DNA of 64,000 bases, from NCBI GenBank assembly GCA_049791475.1, contig JBAQZZ010000238.1:1-64000 (forward strand). Reading direction: 5' to 3'. A program made the position numbers and the translations under genes. The DNA is from CAXBID01 sp049791475 (GTDB taxonomy: Bacteria > Bacteroidota > Bacteroidia > Flavobacteriales > Flavobacteriaceae). Positions 24,361 through 33,029 of this stretch are shown in pieces. How positions within the stretch are numbered: the first letter of the stretch is position 1; each line of letters begins with the position of its first letter. A model generated the notes under the pieces. The model was not told the origin of the DNA and did not search any database. It saw only the letters and a program-made list of their open reading frames with translations.

Positions 24361-25635
24361 CTACTCAGGAAACTTCTCCTTAATCTTGTCTAAACACAAA
24401 TTATGAATACTCCCAACATGTGTGTGCTTTTTTGAAGTATCAGGAACATAAGTACCATCTTGTACTTGTCCACCAATTTTCTGGTACGCCTCTCTAAAAC
24501 TTTGCCCTTCAACAACCAAAGTATTTATGTTATCTACGGTAAATAGATATTTATATTTATCATCATTAATATCAATATCTTTAACAATAATTTGCTGAAT
24601 AGAGTAATTAAAAATATCTAAAATGTCTTTTATCTCCTCAAAAGCGGCTATTATATTTTCTTTTAATAACTGAAAGTCTCTATGGTAACCACTTGGTAAA
24701 TTGTTGGTTATTAAAATCATTTCACTTTGCAACGCTTGAATTTTATTGCATTTTCCACGTATCAATTCAAAAACATCAGGGTTCTTTTTATGTGGCATTA
24801 TACTACTGCCTGTTGTTAATTCATCTGGAAAAGAAATGAATCCAAAATTTTGACTCATATACAAACAAATATCCATAGCAAAACGCGCCATGGTATTACT
24901 TAAACCACCCAAAGCAGCTGCAATGGTGCGTTCGTTTTTACCGCGTCCCATTTGTGCTGCAACCACATTGTATTTTAGGGTCGCAAAACCCATTTCTTTG
25001 GTGGTTAACGCTCTATCAATAGGAAATGAACTTCCATAACCTGCAGCTGATCCTAAAGGGTTTTGATCTACCGTTTTAATGGCTGCGTTTAATAAATACA
25101 CATCGTCAATCATTAATTCCGCATAGGCCGAAAACCACAATCCGAATGAAGATGGCATTGCGACTTGTAAATGTGTGTAACCTGGTAAAACTTTATCTTT
25201 ATAGGTATCGGCTAAACTTAAAAGTGTGTCAAAAAGTGTTTTTGTTTTTTCTTTTACGAAGCTTAAATGATCTTTGTAATACAAATGAAGTGCTACTAAA
25301 ACTTGATCATTTCTGGAACGTGCCGTGTGAATTTTTTTTCCAACTTCTCCTAAACTTTTGGTGAGTTCAAACTCAATTTTAGAATGCACATCTTCAAAAT
25401 GTTCATCAATTACAAACGTTCCGTTTTCTATTTGTTGTTCTAAAACTTTTAAACCACTTAGTAAATCTACCAATTCATTTGTAGATATAATACCAATTTT
25501 TTGAAGCATTTTAGCGTGTGCTTTTGACGCAATAACATCGTATTTTGCAATATGAATATCAATTTCCCTATCGTTTCCAACAGTAAATTGTTCTATTTTT
25601 TTATCGATTGATATACCTTTATCCCAGAGTTTCAT
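24361..25635 (-). CDS. argH: argininosuccinate lyase
   Basis: It splits argininosuccinate into arginine and fumarate, the last step of arginine synthesis. The 424-residue protein has the fumarase/lyase superfamily signature GSSIMPHKKNPDVFEL near residue 280, plus HSKIEFELT and SRNDQVLVALHLYYKD. It is slightly shorter than the E. coli enzyme (457). It is the last gene of the arginine/proline cluster, 88 bases after argE. Two R4 hairpins occupy that gap, one of them 2 bases upstream of the argH ATG. Confidence 0.95.
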   Translation of the reverse strand: MKLWDKGISIDKKIEQFTVGNDREIDIHIAKYDVIASKAHAKMLQKIGIISTNELVDLLSGLKVLEQQIENGTFVIDEHFEDVHSKIEFELTKSLGEVGKKIHTARSRNDQVLVALHLYYKDHLSFVKEKTKTLFDTLLSLADTYKDKVLPGYTHLQVAMPSSFGLWFSAYAELMIDDVYLLNAAIKTVDQNPLGSAAGYGSSFPIDRALTTKEMGFATLKYNVVAAQMGRGKNERTIAAALGGLSNTMARFAMDICLYMSQNFGFISFPDELTTGSSIMPHKKNPDVFELIRGKCNKIQALQSEMILITNNLPSGYHRDFQLLKENIIAAFEEIKDILDIFNYSIQQIIVKDIDINDDKYKYLFTVDNINTLVVEGQSFREAYQKIGGQVQDGTYVPDTSKKHTHVGSIHNLCLDKIKEKFPE

Positions 25636-25637
25636 AA

Positions 25638-25657
25638 ATTTCTGCGAAGGCAGAAAT
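25638..25657. repeat. R4 hairpin directly upstream of argH
   Basis: ATTTCTGC-GAAG-GCAGAAAT, with perfect 8-base arms, ends 2 bases from the argH start codon. Confidence 0.7.
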
Positions 25658-25715
25658 CTCTACCTCCATTTTTAGTTATACTTTTATTTATTTTGATGAC
25701 TTGTTCTTTCGTGAG

Positions 25716-25735
25716 ATTCCTGCCTACGCAGGAAT
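25716..25735. repeat. R4 hairpin carrying the argE stop codon
   Basis: ATTCCTGC-CTAC-GCAGGAAT has perfect 8-base arms. The argE stop (25724-25726 on the minus strand) lies in the loop, and the last argE codons are read from one arm. Confidence 0.75.
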
Positions 25736-26797
25736 TATTACCCGATTTAACAATTCAACATATATTTTAATGCCTTCTTCAATCTCATTCAAATAAATAA
25801 ATTCATCTGCTGAATGTGAACGTGTGCTATCGCCTGGTCCTAATTTTAAACTCGGACAGGTTAAAACCGCTTGATCTGATAATGTTGGTGACCCGTAAGT
25901 TGTTCTTCCCATCTCAATTCCTGCTTTTACTAAATCGTGATTCACAGGAATGGATGATGAATTTAAACGTAAACTACGTGGTTTAATACTTGTAACTGGT
26001 GCGTTTTCTTGTAAAATTTTTGCTATTTCTGAATTAGAATAGGTATCATTTACCCGAACATCAATCACTAAATCTACATGACCAGGAACCACATTATGCT
26101 GTGAACCTGCATTAATTTGAGTGACTGTTAATTTAACATCGCCCAATGCTTTAGATCCTTTTTCAAACTTGAAATTTTTAAACCACTGTAATACTTCAAT
26201 TGAATTATAAATGGCATTATCATCGTTAGGATGTGCTGCATGACTCGGAGTTCCTTCAACTACCGCATCAAAAACTACTAAGCCTTTTTCAGCAACTGCC
26301 AAATTCATCAAAGTAGGCTCACCAACTATGGCAACATCCACTTTAGGAATGACTTTCAACATACTGTTAAGTCCGTTTGGACCACTGCTTTCTTCTTCCG
26401 CGGAAGCCACAATAATTAAGTTATATTTTAAATCTTTATGATTAAAAAAATAAGTAAATGTTGCAATTAACGACACCAAACATCCCCCAGCATCATTACT
26501 TCCTAAACCAAATAATTTCCCATCTTCTACAATGGCTTTAAATGGATTTTTTGTATATGCCGAATTTGGTTTTACTGTATCGTGATGTGAATTAAGTAAA
26601 AGTGTTGGCTTACTTTCGTCAAAGTATTTATTGACTGCCCAAACATTATTTTTAGTTCGCTTATATTCAATTTTATGATTCTTAAACCAAGACTCAATAT
26701 GAAGCGCTGTTTGATCTTCTTCAGATGAAAAAGATTGTGTTTCGATTAACTGTTTTAGCAGTGCAATGGCATTATTTGTTAATTCTTGATACCCCAT
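25724..26797 (-). CDS. argE: M20-family N-acylornithine deacylase (ArgE type)
   Basis: A di-zinc hydrolase expected to remove the N-acyl group from acyl-citrulline or acyl-ornithine. The 357 residues show the M20 metal ligands: LLNSHHDTVKPN (His, about 71), LGSNDAGGCL (Asp), ASAEEESSGPNG (catalytic and ligand Glu pair) and AIVGEPT (Glu). The order of genes around it (argB, argF', argH) makes ArgE the natural call. In this pathway the acyl group may be succinyl. The C-terminus (RVIIPA) and stop codon are encoded by an R4 repeat, so the original end may have been altered by its insertion. Confidence 0.88.
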   Translation of the reverse strand: MGYQELTNNAIALLKQLIETQSFSSEEDQTALHIESWFKNHKIEYKRTKNNVWAVNKYFDESKPTLLLNSHHDTVKPNSAYTKNPFKAIVEDGKLFGLGSNDAGGCLVSLIATFTYFFNHKDLKYNLIIVASAEEESSGPNGLNSMLKVIPKVDVAIVGEPTLMNLAVAEKGLVVFDAVVEGTPSHAAHPNDDNAIYNSIEVLQWFKNFKFEKGSKALGDVKLTVTQINAGSQHNVVPGHVDLVIDVRVNDTYSNSEIAKILQENAPVTSIKPRSLRLNSSSIPVNHDLVKAGIEMGRTTYGSPTLSDQAVLTCPSLKLGPGDSTRSHSADEFIYLNEIEEGIKIYVELLNRVIIPA

Positions 26798-26798
26798 A

Positions 26799-27578
26799 TT
26801 ATAAAGTTATGCTGGTAAAATTATCATTTTCTTGAGTTAACATGGAAGTGTTTCCCATATTAATTAAACTTACACCATTATTTAGTGCGTCAAAACAATT
26901 TTCAAGTTTTGGCAACATCCCATCTGCAATGATGCCTTTTTTTAATAAGTCCTTATAAAGTTTAGCATCTATATGTTTAATTACCGAATTCTTATCTTTT
27001 ATGTCCTTCAAAACACCATTTAACTCAAAACAATAATAAATAGATGTTTCATACAAATGACTCATTCCAACAGCAACCTGAGACGTTATAGTATCAGCAT
27101 TAGTGTTTAACAATTGACCTTTACCATCATGCGTTATGGCACAAAATACCGGAGTAAAATCTGCTTTAATTAATTTATCTATAGAATTATGAGCTACTTT
27201 TTTCACATCACCTACAAAGCCAAAATCAATGGCTTTTACTGGTCTTTTATCTGAAGTGATGCTATTAACATCTGCCCCAGTTAACCCAATAGCATCAATA
27301 TTTAAAGCTTGTAATTTGGCCACAACATTTTTATTAACCAAGCCACCATAAACCATGGTAATCACTTCTAAAGTCCCAGCATCTGTAATACGTCTGCCAT
27401 GTACCATCTGAGATTCAATTCCCAATTTAGAAGCCATCAGTGTTGCCCGTTTTCCGCCGCCATGCACCAAAATTTTCTTTCCTTCTAATTTAGAAAATAA
27501 TTTTAAAAAAGCATTTAAAGCAGCTTCATCTTCAATGATATTTCCCCCTATTTTTACTATGGATAGTTTTTCTTTCAT
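26799..27578 (-). CDS. argB: acetylglutamate kinase (possibly N-succinylglutamate kinase)
   Basis: It phosphorylates N-acylglutamate. The 259-residue amino acid kinase has KLSIVKIGGNIIEDE at the N-terminus, the nucleotide loop LVHGGGKRATLMA, GRRITDAGTLEVITMVYGG and NTNADTITSQVA. The C-terminal part IADGMLPKLENCFDALNNG matches ArgB. argE begins one base after its stop. Because the carbamoyltransferase encoded next to it looks succinyl-specific, the natural substrate may be N-succinylglutamate, as known for Bacteroides; the kinase sequence alone does not decide this. Confidence 0.93.
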   Translation of the reverse strand: MKEKLSIVKIGGNIIEDEAALNAFLKLFSKLEGKKILVHGGGKRATLMASKLGIESQMVHGRRITDAGTLEVITMVYGGLVNKNVVAKLQALNIDAIGLTGADVNSITSDKRPVKAIDFGFVGDVKKVAHNSIDKLIKADFTPVFCAITHDGKGQLLNTNADTITSQVAVGMSHLYETSIYYCFELNGVLKDIKDKNSVIKHIDAKLYKDLLKKGIIADGMLPKLENCFDALNNGVSLINMGNTSMLTQENDNFTSITL

Positions 27579-27631
27579 TTATCTTAACTTAGGTTTCGAC
27601 TGCGCTCAACCTGACCCCATATTATTATTTG

Positions 27632-27711
27632 TCATTACGAGGAGTTTTTCGACGAAGTAATCTGTTTCTAGTGAAGAGATTGCTTCAATCATGCCTCTTT
27701 GGCAATGACGT
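27632..27711. repeat. long imperfect inverted repeat (class R5) between argF' and argB
   Basis: GTCATTACGAGGAG near one end and a partly complementary GGCAATGAC at the other bracket about 60 bases containing AGATTGCTTCAATC. Together with the preceding TTTCGACTGCGCTCAACC this resembles dispersed intergenic repeats common in Bacteroidota. No gene is seen. Confidence 0.5.
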
Positions 27712-27718
27712 TAACTTT

Positions 27719-28660
27719 TTACTTGTTACTCTCTAATATTTTTTTAAGCACCAATTGCGCTGCATAAGTTCTATTATTTGCCTGTTGAATCACTAATGAA
27801 CTATCCGTATCTAAAACCGCATCTTCAACCACTACATTTCTACGTACGGGCAAACAGTGCATAAATTTTGCATCGCCAATTTTAGCTTTTGTTATCATCC
27901 AATTTGGGTCGGTATTTATAGCTTTACCGTAATCTTCGTAAGAACTCCAGTTTTTTGTATATACAAAATCAGCGTTTTTAAACGCTTCTTTCTGATTATG
28001 ATAAATTGGCGTATCTCCAGTTATATCAGGGTTCAAATTATACCCTTCAGGGTTTGTAATCACAAACTCAACATCCATTTTCTGCATCGCTTGAACAAAA
28101 CTATTGGCAACAGCATGAGGCAACGCTTTTATGTGTGGCGCCCAACTTAACACTACTTTTGGCTTTGCAACTTTAGCGTATTCGGAAATAGTAAGCGCAT
28201 CGGTTAAACCTTGCAATGGATGACCCGTTGCACTTTCCATATTTACTATTGGTACTGAAGCATACCTTTTAAATGAATTTAAAACTTGTTCACTTTCGTC
28301 TTTAACTTTGTCTTTTAAAGTTGGAAACGCTCTTACCGCAATAATATCGCAATATTGAGACACGACAGCTGCTGCTTCTTTAATATGTTCAGCAGTATTA
28401 CCATTCATTACTGTGCCATCACCAAATTCGATGCCCCAAGCGTCGCCAGAAACATTCATAACAATTGGATTCATCCCTAAATTTAAAGCCGCTTTTTGAG
28501 TACTTAAACGCGTACGTAAACTGGAATTAAAGAATAACAATCCTAAAGTTTTGTTCTTTCCTAATTCAATATGCTTTAACGGATTTGCCTTTAATTCTTT
28601 AGCTTCTTCAATCCAAGAATTTATATTATCGATATCGTTTATAGATGTGTAATGTTTCAT
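27719..28660 (-). CDS. argF': N-acyl- (probably N-succinyl-) ornithine carbamoyltransferase
   Basis: It transfers carbamoyl phosphate to N-acylornithine instead of free ornithine. The 313 residues (ATG 28660, MKHYTSINDID) carry the carbamoyl-phosphate motif FFNSSLRTRLSTQ, the acylornithine-specific block VSGDAWGIEFGDGTVMNG, ESATGHPLQGLTDAL and FMHCLPVRRN. Counting from the conserved Trp of DAWGIEF, the residue equivalent to Xanthomonas AOTCase Glu92 is Ala (NTAEHI). Glu marks acetyl specificity and Pro occurs in the Bacteroides succinyl enzyme, so Ala favours N-succinylornithine. The frame is open to 28732, but that extension is translated R2 repeat sequence without an ATG. Confidence 0.92.
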   Translation of the reverse strand: MKHYTSINDIDNINSWIEEAKELKANPLKHIELGKNKTLGLLFFNSSLRTRLSTQKAALNLGMNPIVMNVSGDAWGIEFGDGTVMNGNTAEHIKEAAAVVSQYCDIIAVRAFPTLKDKVKDESEQVLNSFKRYASVPIVNMESATGHPLQGLTDALTISEYAKVAKPKVVLSWAPHIKALPHAVANSFVQAMQKMDVEFVITNPEGYNLNPDITGDTPIYHNQKEAFKNADFVYTKNWSSYEDYGKAINTDPNWMITKAKIGDAKFMHCLPVRRNVVVEDAVLDTDSSLVIQQANNRTYAAQLVLKKILESNK

Positions 28661-28674
28661 TTTATTTTTATTTT

Positions 28675-28762
28675 CCAGACCTATCAGGTTTTTAAAACCT
28701 GACGGGTGTAAACTCGGTTGTTTTTTTGTCAAACCTACAAGGTTTTTGAAACCTTGCAGGTT
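28675..28762. repeat. two R2 palindromes in tandem between proB and argF'
   Basis: Copy 1 (28675-28706) has AGACCTATCAGG and CCTGACGGGT arms. Copy 2 (28729-28762) has AAACCTACAAGG and CCTTGCAGGTT arms. The second reaches the proB stop codon region. Confidence 0.7.
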
Positions 28763-29522
28763 ATTTTATTTTGGTAAACGGCACTTTATTTTCAAATGCA
28801 TTGATGATGAAATTATCTTCCAACCCATTTACAATCCAAGTTTCAATATTTGCTTTCTTGGTGACTGAAGCCGCTTCAATCTTAGACTTCATTCCGCCAC
28901 TACCATGTGATGATTTTGAATTAACTACTTGCTTTTCCAATGTTTCAAAATCTGAAACTACTTCAATCGTTTTTGGCGATTCACTTTCAATTGACTCTTT
29001 AGTATAAATACCGTTAGTATTCGTGGCAATAATAAACAAATCCACCTCTAAAAGCGATGCTGTGAGTGCTCCTAATTTATCGTTATCACCAAATTGAATT
29101 TCATCTGTAGCCACAGTATCATTTTCGTTAATTATAGGGATGTAATTATTTTGTACCAATACATTAATGGTGTTTACAATGTTGGTTTTACTTTCCTGCT
29201 TTTCAAAATCTGAATACGATAACAAACACTGGGAGGTTAACAAGCCATATTCCCTAAAAATCTCTTGATAAATTCGAATTAAATGTGGCTGACCAATAGA
29301 TGCTAAAGCCTGTTTTACAAAAATAGCTGACTCTTTACTCTCTAATTTCACAAACTGTTTTGCCACAGCAATAGCACCAGAACTAACAATAATAAACTCA
29401 CAAGTATCTTGAAGTTTAGCTATTTGATTGGCCATATCTTCAATTTTACCTCTCGATATATTATCGGTTTCTTTCGTAAGCGTATTTGAGCCAACTTTTA
29501 GTAAAATGCGCTTTTTCTTCAT
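28761..29522 (-). CDS. proB: glutamate 5-kinase without PUA domain
   Basis: First step of proline synthesis, phosphorylating glutamate. The 253-residue protein is an amino acid kinase domain only: RILLKVGSNTLTKE, IIVSSGAIAVAKQ, NDTVATDEIQFGDNDKLGAL and GSGGMKSKIEAASVTKKA. The C-terminal PUA domain of the 367-residue E. coli enzyme is missing. The RNA-modification-type PUA module is not needed for catalysis in other ProB proteins. It lies in the mixed arginine/proline operon, 83 bases after proA. Confidence 0.93.
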   Translation of the reverse strand: MKKKRILLKVGSNTLTKETDNISRGKIEDMANQIAKLQDTCEFIIVSSGAIAVAKQFVKLESKESAIFVKQALASIGQPHLIRIYQEIFREYGLLTSQCLLSYSDFEKQESKTNIVNTINVLVQNNYIPIINENDTVATDEIQFGDNDKLGALTASLLEVDLFIIATNTNGIYTKESIESESPKTIEVVSDFETLEKQVVNSKSSHGSGGMKSKIEAASVTKKANIETWIVNGLEDNFIINAFENKVPFTKIK

Positions 29523-29605
29523 CTATTTAAAACTTCATAAACCATTACCTTAATTATCACAATTATTCACTTTAATTTCTTAAATGCCCATTATGGGCTT
29601 GCATG

Positions 29606-30799
29606 CTATCGTATTTGTCCGTTACCATGAACATACCACTTATTCGTTACCAAATGTTGCAAACCTATAGGCCCGCGCTGATGCAATTTATCTGTACTAA
29701 TCGCTAATTCGCCACCTAAACCTAATTGCCCACCATCTGTAAAACGCGTGGACGCATTATGATAAACAGCTGCAGTATCTACATTTTCCATAAATAGTTT
29801 TGCTACACCTTCATTTGTTGTTATGATAGCCGATGAATGTCCGCCAGAATATTTATTTATCATAGCAATTGTGTCTTCATTGGAGTCAATTTCACCAATC
29901 ACAATTTTATAATCTAAAAACTCTTCATACCAAATATCTTGAGATTCAAAAGCTGAAATTCCTTCAAAATTTGAAGTTGACTCATCTCCTAAAATTTCAA
30001 TATTATTCTCATTTAATTTTGAAACTAAATTTTTGATAAACGACTCTTTATTTAGTAAGTTCTTATCTACCAAAACCTTATCAACAGCATTACAAGCAGA
30101 TATTTTGGATTTACCGTTGATAATAATATTAAGTGCTATATCTAAATCGGCATCTTTATGAACATATACAAAGTTATTTCCTCTTCCGCTTACAATCACA
30201 GGACAAGTAGCATGTTTTTTTACAAAAGCAATCAATCTTTCTCCACCGCGAGGCACAATTAAATCTACTTTTTGAGTTGGCTTTTCTAAAAAAGCTTGCG
30301 TTTCTGTTCTATTAAACTGTAAATACTCTACCCAATGTGTTGAAGCACTTTCTTCTTTTAAAGCTTGATGCCATAACTCAACTATTTTCAAGTTCGATTT
30401 TAAAGATTCTTTTCCGCCTTTTAATAAAATTTTATTTCCTGATTTAAATGCAATGCCAGCTGCTTCAACCGTAACATCTGGACGTGATTCATAAATAATC
30501 AAAACCGTACCAAATGATGCTGTTTTATTGTAAACCTGCATGCCGTTTTCATGTTTAAAACTGAAACGCTCCACACCAACAGGATCATCTTGTGATGCTA
30601 AATGCGTTACCGAGTTAATCATTTCATCAATTTTAGCATCGTCCACTTTTAAACGATCAAACATAGAAATATCATCGCCTTTGTAAGCGTTTAAATCTTC
30701 TTTATTTATAGTAATAATAGCTTGCCTTTCTTGTTCCAAAAGCACTGCCATTTTTTTTAAAACAGCGTTCCTTTTTTCTATGGATAATAAGGTATTCAT
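29606..30799 (-). CDS. proA: glutamate-5-semialdehyde dehydrogenase
   Basis: It reduces glutamyl 5-phosphate to the semialdehyde with NADPH. The 397 residues show the ProA features: IYESRPDVTVEAAGIAFKSGN, LKGGKESLKSN, LIVPRGGERLIAFV, the catalytic cysteine region SKISACNAVDKVLV, and the C-terminal QLGLGGELAISTDKLHQRGP block that is diagnostic of ProA. Its start follows the argD stop by one base. It hands product to ProC, encoded two genes upstream in the same operon. Confidence 0.95.
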   Translation of the reverse strand: MNTLLSIEKRNAVLKKMAVLLEQERQAIITINKEDLNAYKGDDISMFDRLKVDDAKIDEMINSVTHLASQDDPVGVERFSFKHENGMQVYNKTASFGTVLIIYESRPDVTVEAAGIAFKSGNKILLKGGKESLKSNLKIVELWHQALKEESASTHWVEYLQFNRTETQAFLEKPTQKVDLIVPRGGERLIAFVKKHATCPVIVSGRGNNFVYVHKDADLDIALNIIINGKSKISACNAVDKVLVDKNLLNKESFIKNLVSKLNENNIEILGDESTSNFEGISAFESQDIWYEEFLDYKIVIGEIDSNEDTIAMINKYSGGHSSAIITTNEGVAKLFMENVDTAAVYHNASTRFTDGGQLGLGGELAISTDKLHQRGPIGLQHLVTNKWYVHGNGQIR

Positions 30800-30800
30800 T

Positions 30801-31925
30801 CTATAATGCTTTTTTTAAAGCTTCAAAAAATTGATTGATATGTACCTTTTTGATATTCAAAGGTGGTAAAATTCTCAATAATTTTTTATTTGAAGCACCG
30901 CCTGTAAAAATATGATAGTCATAAATGAGTGTTTTCCTTAGATCTCCAACTTCAAAATCAAATTCTAACCCTAACATTAAGCCTCTTCCTTTTATCTTTT
31001 TTATCTGTGGAATTGTTTTAGCTATCGAAATAAAATACTCCGACATCTTACTAACGTTATCCATCAAATGCTCTTCATCGATGGTATTTAAAACGGCTAA
31101 ACCCGCTGCACAAGCTAAATGGTTTCCACCAAAAGTGGTGCCTAACATGCCATATTTAGATTCTATATCTGGATGGATTAAAATGCCACCAATTGGAAAA
31201 CCGTTACCCATACCTTTTGCAATTGAGATAATATCTGGCGTCACATTATAATGTTGAAATGCAAAGAATTTACCCGTACGACCATAACCCGATTGTACCT
31301 CATCAGCAATAAACATGGTATTATTAGCTTTACAAAGTGCGTAAATTTGCTCGAAGAAATCTTTAGTACCTTGATTTAAACCACCAACGCCTTGAATAAA
31401 CTCTACAATAAGGGCACATACATCACCTTTTTCTAATTCAGCTTTTACACCTAAAATATCATTTAAAGGCAAAATAGTTACTTTTTGCTGTGCATTAATT
31501 GGCGCAATAATATTTTTATTATCAGTTGCGGCTACAGCTGCCGAAGTGCGCCCATGAAAACTATTACTAAATGCTACAATACGCGCTTTATTTGTTTTAA
31601 AAGATGCTAATTTTAGCGCATTTTCATTCGCCTCAGCACCAGAATTACATAAAAATAATTCGTAGCCTTTACAAGCTGAAAGTGATTCAATTTTATCAGC
31701 TAACTCAACCTGTAAAGGGTTTTGAACAGCATTAGAATAGAACCCTAAAGCAGAAACCTGACTTGTAACGGCCTTAACATAATTTGGATGCGAATGCCCT
31801 ATTGAAATTACAGCATGCCCTCCGTAGAGGTCTAAATATTCAATCCCGTTTTCGTCGTAAACATGAATACCTTTGCCTGAAACTGGCGTTACATTGTACA
31901 GTGGATAAACATCAAATAATGGCAT
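30801..31925 (-). CDS. argD: acetylornithine/succinylornithine aminotransferase
   Basis: A class III PLP aminotransferase converting N-acylglutamate semialdehyde to N-acylornithine. The 374-residue protein begins MPLFDVYPLYNVTPVSGKG and has YLDLYGGHAVISIGHSHP, FLCNSGAEANENALKLA, FHGRTSAAVAATD, FIADEVQSGYGRTGKFFA and the PLP lysine in SIAKGMGNGFPIGG. It is placed between proC and proA with one-base gaps, so it is co-translated with the proline genes. That arrangement allows balanced use of the two semialdehydes. Confidence 0.95.
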   Translation of the reverse strand: MPLFDVYPLYNVTPVSGKGIHVYDENGIEYLDLYGGHAVISIGHSHPNYVKAVTSQVSALGFYSNAVQNPLQVELADKIESLSACKGYELFLCNSGAEANENALKLASFKTNKARIVAFSNSFHGRTSAAVAATDNKNIIAPINAQQKVTILPLNDILGVKAELEKGDVCALIVEFIQGVGGLNQGTKDFFEQIYALCKANNTMFIADEVQSGYGRTGKFFAFQHYNVTPDIISIAKGMGNGFPIGGILIHPDIESKYGMLGTTFGGNHLACAAGLAVLNTIDEEHLMDNVSKMSEYFISIAKTIPQIKKIKGRGLMLGLEFDFEVGDLRKTLIYDYHIFTGGASNKKLLRILPPLNIKKVHINQFFEALKKAL

Positions 31926-31926
31926 T

Positions 31927-32721
31927 TTAAGTCTGTTTTAATTGATTAATTTTTTCAAATGAAGCCACAATACCCTGTATTAAAGCTGAGCTTAAACCTT
32001 GGTGTTCCATGGCATTTAACCCTTGAATAGTACAACCGCTAGGTGTAGTTACGCGGTCTATTTCCTGCTCTGGATGTCTTCCAGATTCTATTAATAAACT
32101 CGCTGATCCAAAACAGGTTTGTACAGCTAATTCGTGTGCTACATCCGCTTCAAAACCTAATTGGATAGCCCCTTGCGTTGTGGCACGAACTAAGCGCATC
32201 CAAAAGGCAATACCACTAGCACAAATAACAGTTGCAGCTTGTATTTGTTCTTCTGGAATAACCATGGTTGTTCCTAACTGATTGAATATTTTTTTAGCCA
32301 AACCCATCTTACTTTGCCCTTTTTCATTTGCTGCCAAACAAGTCATGGATTTACCAATAGAAATTGCTGTATTTGGCATCACTCGAATAATATTTCTATC
32401 ACTTCCTATAATACTTTCAATTTTAGAAATTTCAAAACCTGCAGCAACCGACATGATTACATGATCTTCCGTAATACTCGAAGATACACTCTCCAAAACT
32501 TTATCAATATGACGCGGTTGCAAGGCAAAAATCACAATATCTGATTCTTGAACTGTCAATACGTTATCGCTAGTTATGGTAACATAATCTTCATCACTAA
32601 AAACGTTAACCGCAGCCGTATTTTTATCACTTAAATATAACGATGTAAATGTTTTATTTTTAATAAGTCCTTTTGCAATTGAACTTCCTAAATTTCCTGT
32701 TCCTATTATGGCTATTTTCAT
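31927..32721 (-). CDS. proC: pyrroline-5-carboxylate reductase
   Basis: Last step of proline synthesis. The 264-residue protein has the NAD(P) motif IAIIGTGNLGSSIAKGLIK at the N-terminus, ALQPRHIDKVL, IRVMPNTAISIGKSMTCLA and the C-terminal ProC block GRHPEQEIDRVTTPSGCTI. It is followed by argD after one base. The 308 bases upstream, towards argC, are filled with repeats. Confidence 0.95.
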   Translation of the reverse strand: MKIAIIGTGNLGSSIAKGLIKNKTFTSLYLSDKNTAAVNVFSDEDYVTITSDNVLTVQESDIVIFALQPRHIDKVLESVSSSITEDHVIMSVAAGFEISKIESIIGSDRNIIRVMPNTAISIGKSMTCLAANEKGQSKMGLAKKIFNQLGTTMVIPEEQIQAATVICASGIAFWMRLVRATTQGAIQLGFEADVAHELAVQTCFGSASLLIESGRHPEQEIDRVTTPSGCTIQGLNAMEHQGLSSALIQGIVASFEKINQLKQT

Positions 32722-33029
32722 TTGATACTATTTTTATCATTCCCTCGAAGGAGGGAATCTTTTTTATTATTCTTTTGGCGTTACCACTCCCGATAGCTAT
32801 CGGGAGGTCGCGCTTTTCGTTGCAAGTCCTCGCTTCGTCCCGATAGCAATCGGGACTCGCTGTGGGCTTTCCACTGCAATCGCTAACGCGCCACTGTTAT
32901 ATTCCTCCCCTAACCCCTCCGAAGGAGGGGAACTCTTACTCAAATCTAAATTTCAGACCTGCAAGGTTTTTAAAATCTGACAGGTCTAATCGCAATCCAT
33001 TCCCCTCCTTCGGAGGGGTTAGGAGAGGA
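32722..33029. repeat. repeat-filled spacer between argC and proC
   Basis: This 308-base gap without a gene holds, in order: a perfect hairpin ATTCCCTC-GAAG-GAGGGAAT (32744-32763) with a T-run on its plus-strand side; a composite unit bounded by GGCGTTACC and CTAACGCGCC (about 32778-32891) with CCCGATAGCTATCGGG (R3, 32789-32804) and CCCGATAGCAATCGGG (about 32839-32854); an R1 copy (32902-32935); an R2 copy (32953-32986); and a further R1 copy (33000-33029) ending at the argC stop. On the arg operon strand no classical terminator is evident, so read-through from argC to proC is likely. Confidence 0.7.

Noticed and set aside
28661..28732. N-terminal extension of the acylornithine carbamoyltransferase reading frame
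   Set aside because: It has no ATG, it is encoded by an R2 palindromic repeat, and the conserved start MKHYTSINDID follows at 28660.
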